A program made the position numbers and the translations under genes. From JANPGR01 sp031424015 (GTDB lineage: Bacteria > Patescibacteriota > Minisyncoccia > Phycocordibacterales > UBA1006): 6,412 bases of DNA. Numbering within the stretch: the stretch's first letter is position 1; each line of letters starts with the position of its first letter. The stretch covers positions 1-6,412 of the forward strand of contig JANPGR010000045.1 in the NCBI GenBank assembly GCA_031424015.1, in the 5' to 3' direction. Shown here one piece after another: positions 1-4,588 of the stretch. A model generated the notes under the pieces. The model saw nothing but the letters and a program-made list of their open reading frames with translations. It did no database searches and was not told the origin of the DNA.

Positions 1-20
1 ATCGCGTAGCGATCGGCCCT
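1..20 (-). terminator. Partial stem-loop, putative terminator of the comF/DUF1508 unit (cut by window edge)
   Basis: Bases 1-5 (ATCGC) pair with 9-13 (GCGAT) around a GTA loop, followed by CGGCCCT at 14-20. The matching AGGGCCG arm would lie just outside the window, which would give a stem of about 12 bp. Read on the minus strand it sits about 33 nt beyond the stop of the DUF1508 gene, where a terminator is expected. A related stem-loop with compensatory base changes closes the right edge of the window. The missing arm and any U-tract cannot be seen, so terminator function is inferred. Confidence 0.55.
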
Positions 21-52
21 GTGAGTTGTTTCTTTAGTTGACAAAATGAATG

Positions 53-310
53 TTATTCCTCGTCTTCAATAGCTTTTTTTACTACTTTCTTTGCTACCTT
101 TTTTACTGCGCCTTTTGGATCAGCTTTTGGTGCTACGGTGAGGTCACGTACTTCTGTGTCGAGCGACAACGCCATGATCTTGCCTGCAATTTTCTTTGCG
201 TGCGCCTTGCTCGCGTAGCCTTCGGTCTTTACGATGACTTCACCATTTTTCGCGCGGAGGACGAGAACGAATTCTTCTTTTTTGTTTTTGATAATTTCAA
301 AGTAATACAT
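53..310 (-). CDS. Small DUF1508/YegP-like protein with lysine-rich C-terminal tail
   Basis: The protein has 85 residues. Residues 2-45 (YYFEI, then VLRAKNGEVIVKTEGYASKAHAKK) match the pattern of the DUF1508/YegP family: an aromatic-FEI strand, a K/R-x-x-NGE-V/I turn and a GY-x-SKA-x-A-K helix start. Many family members carry two such repeats; this one has a single copy. The family has no firmly assigned biochemical role. Residues 60-85 form a tail rich in Lys, Ala and Val (KKVAKKVVKK) ending in acidic residues, which resembles histone H1-like tails and could be a basic amphipathic helix that contacts nucleic acid; that is inference. The open frame extends upstream to a TTG at 418, but the ATG at 310 is chosen because the domain starts there, the upstream translation is low-complexity Tyr-rich, and an extended -10 promoter at 353-361 lies inside that extension. 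No Shine-Dalgarno sequence precedes the start. The stop is TAA. Confidence 0.8.
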   Translation of the reverse strand: MYYFEIIKNKKEEFVLVLRAKNGEVIVKTEGYASKAHAKKIAGKIMALSLDTEVRDLTVAPKADPKGAVKKVAKKVVKKAIEDEE

Positions 311-352
311 ATATGTGTATGAATATGATATAAATAATAATCGGACTCGTAC

Positions 353-361
353 AGTATACCA
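353..361 (-). promoter_or_regulatory. Putative extended -10 promoter of the DUF1508 gene
   Basis: On the minus strand this reads TGGTATACT: a TGn extension followed by a -10 hexamer differing from TATAAT at one position. No convincing -35 lies 16-18 bp upstream, as expected for extended -10 promoters. The predicted start of transcription is near 346, giving an AU-rich leader of about 36 nt without a Shine-Dalgarno sequence. It lies in the 108-bp gap after comF, so this gene can be transcribed independently of comF. Confidence 0.5.
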
Positions 362-418
362 CATACTTGCAAAATCGATCGGAGAGACTTGTGGATTAGT
401 GCCTATCCCAATAGACAA

Positions 419-1081
419 TTAATGAGCTACAGCCAGGCACAGTACCTCGCGTGCACCTGCATCTAGTAGGGTCTTTCTCGCGGCTAGGAGGGTTGCGCCT
501 GTGGTGGTTATGTCATCAATGAGAATTATGTACTGGCCAGAAATGAGATCCTCGTATTGTTGATGTATTGCAAAACTATTTTGGATATTGATAAAACGTT
601 TTTCTCTCGATTCTACAGTTGCCTGTTTTTCTGTGTCTTTGGTTTTGATAAGAACATCACTTCGGAACAATACTTTGTTGTTAGTTTGGGAATGTCTATT
701 GTAGGATTCAGCAAAAGCATGAGCGAGTAGTTCTGCCTGGTTGAACCCGCGTGTATGCATTCGATCTTTTGTAATTGGGATTGGAATAATGATGCTTGAT
801 CGCAAGTTTTTTGTAAGAGTCAGCTCAGACAAAAGGTCTTGTGAAGATGTATACAAGTATTCCCCCAGCGTATTTGCTAGTTCGATGTCTTTTCTGGTTT
901 TGAGAGATTTGAGTAATTCTCGTACGCGTGCATCTCTGTACGATAATGGAGATATAATATGTATAGATTCAGAACCTTTTGACAAGGGTAGGGTAGGTAT
1001 GCACCCTCTACAGACCTGGTGCCCATACCTATCACAAACGCAGCAAAAATCAGGAAAGAGTATGTGTACAAAGTCTTTCAT
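419..1081 (-). CDS. comF: ComF family phosphoribosyltransferase-like protein (competence-associated)
   Basis: The 220-residue length is normal for ComF. A zinc-finger-like N-terminus shows C13-x-x-C16 and C24-x-x-C27. It is followed by the family's SPLSYRD...LLKSLK region (about 44-61), the signature P-I-P-I...R-x-x-T-RGFNQAELLA (100-120), a KQA...R...N...F segment (152-170) and the PRPP-binding loop IDDITTTGAT (188-197), in which both Asp residues are intact. ComF is a cytoplasmic protein needed for natural transformation in several bacteria, where it acts with DNA-uptake and single-strand-handling proteins. The PRTase fold is clear, but its substrate is not established. The gene diverges from the pilus gene pilM across a 41-bp gap, which fits a link between the pilus and DNA uptake. 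The ATG at 1081 is placed directly before the hydrophobic-plus-cysteine start typical of the family (FVHILFPDFCCVC). There is no visible Shine-Dalgarno sequence, and the leader must be very short if the -10 elements at 1090-1102 are used. The stop is TAA. Confidence 0.9.
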   Translation of the reverse strand: MKDFVHILFPDFCCVCDRYGHQVCRGCIPTLPLSKGSESIHIISPLSYRDARVRELLKSLKTRKDIELANTLGEYLYTSSQDLLSELTLTKNLRSSIIIPIPITKDRMHTRGFNQAELLAHAFAESYNRHSQTNNKVLFRSDVLIKTKDTEKQATVESREKRFINIQNSFAIHQQYEDLISGQYIILIDDITTTGATLLAARKTLLDAGAREVLCLAVAH

Positions 1082-1092
1082 ATCGATATAAT
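1065..1092 (+). promoter_or_regulatory. Putative promoter of pilM
   Basis: TGTACA (1065-1070, four of six matches to the -35 consensus) is separated by 16 bp from a perfect TATAAT (1087-1092). This predicts transcription starting near 1099 and a leader of about 24 nt. A second possible -10, TATACT at 1099-1104, would start at about 1111. The -35 lies inside the first codons of comF on the opposite strand, so the divergent promoters overlap. GGTGAT at 1115-1120 is a weak Shine-Dalgarno-like sequence immediately before the ATG at 1123. Confidence 0.5.
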
Positions 1093-1102
1093 ATAGAGTA
1101 TA
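1090..1102 (-). promoter_or_regulatory. Candidate -10 elements for comF within a divergent overlapping promoter
   Basis: On the minus strand TATACT (1097-1102) and TATATT (1090-1095) both resemble -10 hexamers. They predict starts near 1090 and 1083, leaving leaders of only about 9 or 2 nt ahead of the comF ATG. The octamer AGTATACT (1097-1104) is self-complementary, so it offers TATACT on both strands. No good -35 is visible for comF, so this call is weaker than the pilM promoter. Confidence 0.35.
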
Positions 1103-1122
1103 CTATCATAGATTGGTGATTT

Positions 1123-2217
1123 ATGAATATCCTCGATAAACTCAAAACGATTATAGGCTCGGCAAAAGAAAGCTTTGCAACACCAGGCGAAGAGATTCTC
1201 GGTATTGATATTGGTTCTTCTTCGGTCAAGCTCGTTGAACTCCATCGAAAGGGTGGCAAGATAGAGCTCTTTACCTATGGAGAGGTCGCCCTCGGACCCT
1301 ATGATTCAAAACCGATAGGAGATATCGCTAGGCTCGATACCGATACTCTGGCAAATGCTATCAAAGACCTCCTCTCGGCTTGTTCGGCTGAAACCCGCGA
1401 TGCTATTATCGGGGTTCCTGCTACGCAGAGTTTGGTATTTTTGATTACGTTGCCTATCGCTGCAAAGTCAAATTTGGCGGCAGTAATCCCGAACGAAGCT
1501 CGAAAATATATTCCCGTCGCATTGTCAGAAGTAGTTCTCGATTGGTTGCCGTTGCCGTTTCCTATTACGAATGAAAAAGACTCCTTTCAAGTTCTCGTTG
1601 CAGCTACACGTGCAGAAGCGCTATCAGCACTAAAAGAAGTCGCAAAAAAAGCAGGAATTATTGTACACGGATATGAACTCGAAGTATTCGCACAAATCCG
1701 AGCTTTGGTTGCCAGCGAGATTTCATCAGTATTGATTGTCGATATAGGAGCACTAAAAACTCGTGTATCTATCGTCAGACAGGGGGTGGTTTATAACTCA
1801 CGTATGCTCAATTTTAGTTCGCATGCTATTACGAGCAGTATCGCCCGATCTCTCTCTGTTGATTTTGAAACAGCTGAAGCAATGAAAAAACAACATGGTA
1901 TATCAGGAACTGACCCACGGGTAAGTCAGATACTAGAACCTCTGGCAACCCAGCTCGTAACAGAGATACAGGCAATACTTCACGAGTATGAAACTACCTA
2001 TATGACAACAGTGGAAAAAATTGTAATTCTGGGTGGTGGTATTCAAATGCTCGGACTATTTGAATTCATCGAGTCAAAAATAGCTCCCATCATCTGTGCA
2101 AAGAGTGACGCATTTCGAAATGTGCTGAAACCTCGATTCCTCGAACCTGTTGTTGCTGCTATAGACCCAGTTTTTGCGACGTCGCTCGGATTGGGACAGA
2201 GGCATTTTGATTCATAA
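1123..2217 (+). CDS. pilM: Type IV pilus assembly protein PilM (actin-like ATP-binding protein)
   Basis: The protein has 364 residues, close to the usual PilM length of about 350. It carries the actin/FtsA-fold nucleotide-binding motifs in order: phosphate-1 LGIDIGSSSVKLVEL (26-40), phosphate-2 VLIVDIGALKTRVSIV (203-218) and the adenosine loop IVILGGGIQMLGL (300-312). The family-specific segment NEARKYIPVALSEVVLDW (124-141) and the AEAMKKQHG helix (251-259) are also present. PilM is a cytoplasmic protein that binds the N-terminal tail of PilN and couples the membrane alignment complex to the motor. It has no membrane segment. The first 25 residues form a short extension before the fold. The start is the first ATG, with GGTGAT just upstream and promoter elements in the 41-bp gap to comF. 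It is followed by a spacer of about 200 bp before the pilN-like gene, which is unusual because pilM and pilN are normally tightly coupled. The stop is TAA. Confidence 0.93.
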   Translation: MNILDKLKTIIGSAKESFATPGEEILGIDIGSSSVKLVELHRKGGKIELFTYGEVALGPYDSKPIGDIARLDTDTLANAIKDLLSACSAETRDAIIGVPATQSLVFLITLPIAAKSNLAAVIPNEARKYIPVALSEVVLDWLPLPFPITNEKDSFQVLVAATRAEALSALKEVAKKAGIIVHGYELEVFAQIRALVASEISSVLIVDIGALKTRVSIVRQGVVYNSRMLNFSSHAITSSIARSLSVDFETAEAMKKQHGISGTDPRVSQILEPLATQLVTEIQAILHEYETTYMTTVEKIVILGGGIQMLGLFEFIESKIAPIICAKSDAFRNVLKPRFLEPVVAAIDPVFATSLGLGQRHFDS

Positions 2218-2405
2218 TATAGTCAACCCAAAATAACCTGAATCCGAAAAGTCAACGAAAACCCACGTGTTCTTGCAATTATAAACAAAGAATATTCAAA
2301 CAGTTTCGAATTCCAAAACCTTGGTATTTGTTTTGGGATAGCTATAACTAATAGGGTGCGATGTAATCCACATAGTGATTACTGTAGTATTGATTGTTTG
2401 TGATG
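2218..2405. other. AT-rich intergenic spacer between pilM and the pilN-like gene
   Basis: No coding frame of useful length and no RNA gene were recognised in this stretch on either strand; the antisense open frame at 2348-2578 is a shadow of the pilN-like gene. It holds the imperfect hairpin at 2310-2339 and leads into the -10 element at 2406-2411. Pilus genes in this window are otherwise separated by 3-6 nt, so this gap probably marks a transcription boundary or regulatory region. Confidence 0.5.
2310..2339 (+). other. Hairpin in the pilM-pilN spacer (weak terminator or regulatory structure)
   Basis: ATTCCAAAAC (2310-2319) pairs with GTTTTGGGAT (2330-2339), a 10-bp stem with one G-U pair and a 10-nt loop. 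Within it CCAA (2313-2316) can alternatively pair with TTGG (2321-2324). The stem is AT-rich and is not followed by a U-tract, so it is not a standard intrinsic terminator. It lies about 95 nt past the pilM stop and about 70 nt ahead of the predicted pilN start, so it would belong to the end of the pilM transcript. Confidence 0.35.
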
Positions 2406-2411
2406 TATACT
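2406..2411 (+). promoter_or_regulatory. Putative -10 element giving a leaderless pilN-type transcript
   Basis: TATACT, the same hexamer used at the other two candidate promoters of the window, ends 6 nt before the ATG at 2418. With normal -10 geometry the +1 falls on the A of that ATG, which would make the mRNA leaderless. No strong -35 is visible (TGTAGT at 2383-2388 with a 17-bp spacer is poor). If instead the upstream ATG 2403, GTG 2400 or TTG 2394 were the start, this hexamer would be coding sequence. Confidence 0.4.
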
Positions 2412-2417
2412 TTAGGT

Positions 2418-3392
2418 ATGTATTCTGATACTAGTAATGTAACCTTTTTGCCGCGATCACCTGTAACTACGATCCAGCAACCAACATCATTGAATAGTGG
2501 TGGTTCTGTATCTGTGGCGACAACCCCGAGTCCTCTAGAAGGAAAATCATTTTTCCATACAGTAGGTGTATTCATCATAGTAGCGACAACCGTCAGCGCT
2601 CTCGGAGCATATACATATGTTTCATTTTTGCAATCACAACAAACGAGACTCTTGGCAGATATCCAAAAGAAACAACAAATAGTAGACCTCGGAACCGTTG
2701 CTAAAATACAAAAAATTAACGAGCAGATTCAGTATGCAGAAAAACTCGTAGGAGGACATATTACACTCACTCCTATTTTTCAATCTCTCCACGAAAAGAC
2801 ACTCAAAGATATACAGTTTGACTCTTTTCAATACAAAGAAACAGAAGAACAAGGGGGTTCTAACAGTGCCCAGCCTCCAAAAGTTCTCTATCAGGCAATT
2901 TTCAAAGGAAAGGCCAGAACCTACGAATCCATAGCGCAACAATCAGATGAATTATATGCCCCAGATGATTTGGGCTCTGAGTCCTTGTTTAAACATCATT
3001 TCTTTTCTGATTTCAAAACAAACAGAGAAACGAACTTGATTGATTTTATCCTAACTGTTGATTTGCCGGTAGATCGACTCGTCTACAGTGCTATAGAAAC
3101 TAATTCCTCGGTAACCGAGAATACTAGTCAATCCATATATGATAATTCTGTAAATATAAATAGCAGCTCAGATTTGGAGCAGGAGAATAATTCTCAGTCT
3201 CAAAATATACCTTCTGATCAAGTAACTACCCCAGTTTTGGAAGATAAAACCGGCACATCACCTCAATCAGGCAGTGCGACATCCTCTATATTCAGCGTCC
3301 CTCCCGTATCTCGAGATAGAGTTGATCCTAATGCTGTATCCCTCAAAACATTATCAGAAAGCTTGATTAAAAAAGACCTCGCCAATAGGTAG
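2418..3392 (+). CDS. pilN: PilN-like type IV pilus alignment protein with long disordered C-terminal tail
   Basis: With the ATG at 2418 the protein has 324 residues. Residues 7-13 (NVTFLPR) resemble the N-terminal INLLPxR-type motif by which PilN binds PilM. One transmembrane helix lies at about 45-71, then a charged coiled-coil-like stretch (72-110), and then a PilN-like periplasmic domain: LTPIFQSLHEKTLKDIQFDSFQY (117-139), a KGKARTYESIAQQSDEL strand-helix (163-179) and the NLIDFILTVDL strand (206-216). Residues 229-300 are rich in Ser, Asn, Gln and Thr and are probably disordered; a short more conserved-looking end (DPNAVSLKTLSESLIKK) follows. PilN is normally about 200 residues, so the tail adds over 100. 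The call rests on position after pilM and before pilO, topology and motif pattern rather than on strong identity. In-frame starts also exist at TTG 2394, GTG 2400 and ATG 2403; 2418 is preferred because a -10 element sits exactly one promoter distance upstream and the PilM-binding-like motif still follows. The stop is TAG. Confidence 0.72.
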   Translation: MYSDTSNVTFLPRSPVTTIQQPTSLNSGGSVSVATTPSPLEGKSFFHTVGVFIIVATTVSALGAYTYVSFLQSQQTRLLADIQKKQQIVDLGTVAKIQKINEQIQYAEKLVGGHITLTPIFQSLHEKTLKDIQFDSFQYKETEEQGGSNSAQPPKVLYQAIFKGKARTYESIAQQSDELYAPDDLGSESLFKHHFFSDFKTNRETNLIDFILTVDLPVDRLVYSAIETNSSVTENTSQSIYDNSVNINSSSDLEQENNSQSQNIPSDQVTTPVLEDKTGTSPQSGSATSSIFSVPPVSRDRVDPNAVSLKTLSESLIKKDLANR

Positions 3393-3398
3393 TAGACT

Positions 3399-4034
3399 AT
3401 GAAAAATAACTCTCAATATATCGCCCCTATTCTCTGTATCTGTATTTCAATTGGTTTATTTGTATTTATTATAAACCCAGCAATCGCGAGGTCAAAATCT
3501 CTAAAAACCAATCTCGTAGAATTAAAAGACTCTCAAGAAAAAATTAATACAGTAGTAGATACATATGACTCTCTAAAGAAAAAATTTGAATCAATTACCT
3601 CAGAACAGATATCAACACTGGACAAGGCACTACCTTCGAATGTAAATAATGTTAGGCTGATCCTCGAATTGGAGAGAATTGCAAATACCTATGCAATGGG
3701 TTTTAAAGACGTAAAAGTTGAGCTTGTGGACAAAGAACAGGCTAGCATGGGTAAACCTATCGAAAAAAACTTGAGCGCTGTTAAAATAGAATTAACTCTC
3801 GTCGGTAGTTATGAAGGATATTTAAAGTTCTTGGCTGATACAGAAAAAAGTTTACGAGTATTATCTATTAAAGCTGTTGATTTTAAAATCATTCGCGCAA
3901 CTACAGCAAAAGAAAAAGATCAATATGAATTCAAGCTCTCTCTCGAAACATATTGGTTTACTTATTCTAGCGATACAAAACCAACAACCTCTACACCAAC
4001 CCCTACTCAATCAGTAGTAGAAGAAACACTATAA
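3399..4034 (+). CDS. pilO: PilO-like type IV pilus alignment protein
   Basis: The protein has 211 residues, the usual size for PilO. A short cytoplasmic N-terminus and one transmembrane helix (8-28) are followed by a coiled coil (about 31-70), then the PilO-type segment LDKALPSNVNNVRLILELERIANTYAMGF (74-102) and a ferredoxin-like domain: VKIELTLVGSYEGYLKFLADTEKSLRVLSIKAVDF (128-162) and YEFKLSLETYWF (176-187). A Thr/Pro-rich tail (190-211) ends the protein. PilO pairs with PilN through the same fold in the inner membrane and links the platform to the motor. It starts 6 nt after the pilN-like stop. AGGTAG upstream is at best a weak ribosome-binding site, so translation is probably coupled. The stop is TAA. 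Confidence 0.82.
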   Translation: MKNNSQYIAPILCICISIGLFVFIINPAIARSKSLKTNLVELKDSQEKINTVVDTYDSLKKKFESITSEQISTLDKALPSNVNNVRLILELERIANTYAMGFKDVKVELVDKEQASMGKPIEKNLSAVKIELTLVGSYEGYLKFLADTEKSLRVLSIKAVDFKIIRATTAKEKDQYEFKLSLETYWFTYSSDTKPTTSTPTPTQSVVEETL

Positions 4035-4037
4035 TAT

Positions 4038-4583
4038 ATGAATAAAACATTACTCTTTGTTATTTTACTCTTTATTATTGCCGGTGGGGCCGGATTTTAT
4101 GAGTATTCAAAATTAGAAAAAGATGCACAATCATCAATCAGTGTACAGTCTCTGATTTCTGCGGCTCAGTCTGGAAACGAAGGCGATACTGGATTAGATC
4201 AAGTACGCTCTGGATTGTCTGCCTTGAGTGACGTATCACGTTTGTCCAGCTTTGATATTAAGTTTTTAGACTCTCCTGAATTTGATTCTTTGAGAGATTT
4301 TAGTGTAACACTATCTCCCGCTCAAAATATTGGAAGGTCGAATCCTTTTGATCTAGTGGGTGTAGAGATTCCAAAAGAAATAATACAGATTACACCTGTG
4401 CGGCAAACAGAGTCTAGTGTTCAGCCAGGGTCCACTGTGCCACTGGAGGAAATAGATGCTCAATACCCTATTTTAAACAAAAAATCTTCATCTATTGCAC
4501 CAGAGTTACCAAATGTTCCGAACAAATCCGAGAGTCCTGCTACAAAGTCTAATTCCGAAAAATCGCTCTATAGCCCTAATTAA
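4038..4583 (+). CDS. Small membrane-anchored protein in the pilP position (function unassigned)
   Basis: The protein has 181 residues. Residues 4-20 form a hydrophobic signal-anchor after MNK, and there is no cysteine anywhere, so it is not a lipoprotein, unlike the usual PilP. The middle holds the most ordered-looking part: SSFDIKFLDSPEFDSLRDF (70-88) then GRSNPFDL (99-106). An F-x-x-L-x-D-F then GR-x-NPF pattern is, from memory, recurrent in proteins encoded beside pilN and pilO in Patescibacteria, but this could not be checked here. Residues 120-181 are Ser/Pro/Asn-rich and probably disordered. It lies 3 nt after pilO and 5 nt before pilB, the place where pilP occurs in Gram-negative pil operons, so it is probably an extracytoplasmic accessory of the PilN/PilO platform. 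No sequence similarity to the PilP beta-domain is evident to me. No Shine-Dalgarno sequence precedes the ATG. The stop is TAA. Confidence 0.75.
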   Translation: MNKTLLFVILLFIIAGGAGFYEYSKLEKDAQSSISVQSLISAAQSGNEGDTGLDQVRSGLSALSDVSRLSSFDIKFLDSPEFDSLRDFSVTLSPAQNIGRSNPFDLVGVEIPKEIIQITPVRQTESSVQPGSTVPLEEIDAQYPILNKKSSSIAPELPNVPNKSESPATKSNSEKSLYSPN

Positions 4584-4588
4584 TATCT

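Noticed and set aside
211..219. TCGCGTAGC, a 9-base match to the left-edge stem-loop
   Set aside because: It is inside DUF1508 codons (Gly-Tyr-Ala) with no palindrome or CGGCCCT arm; another 7-base GCTACGC occurs in pilM at 1420, so this looks like chance.
311..418. N-terminal extension of the DUF1508 gene from a TTG at 418
   Set aside because: The extension translates to a Tyr-rich stretch without domain character and contains the likely promoter at 353-361; the domain begins at the ATG at 310.
741..1091. Plus-strand open frame of 116 codons
   Set aside because: It is antisense to comF, shows no domain pattern and is explained by codon bias of the well-supported comF frame.
2634..2942. Minus-strand open frame of 102 codons
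   Set aside because: It lies fully antisense to the pilN-like gene, has no recognisable motif and no promoter or start context.
4030..4035. Perfect TATAAT just before the pilP-position gene
   Set aside because: It overlaps the pilO stop codon, and transcription would start at about 4042, after the ATG at 4038; it is a by-product of AT-rich stop/start sequence.
4087..4092. GGGCCG inside the pilP-position gene as a third copy of the edge repeat
   Set aside because: Only six bases match and no stem is formed; it is consistent with chance in a Gly-rich codon run.
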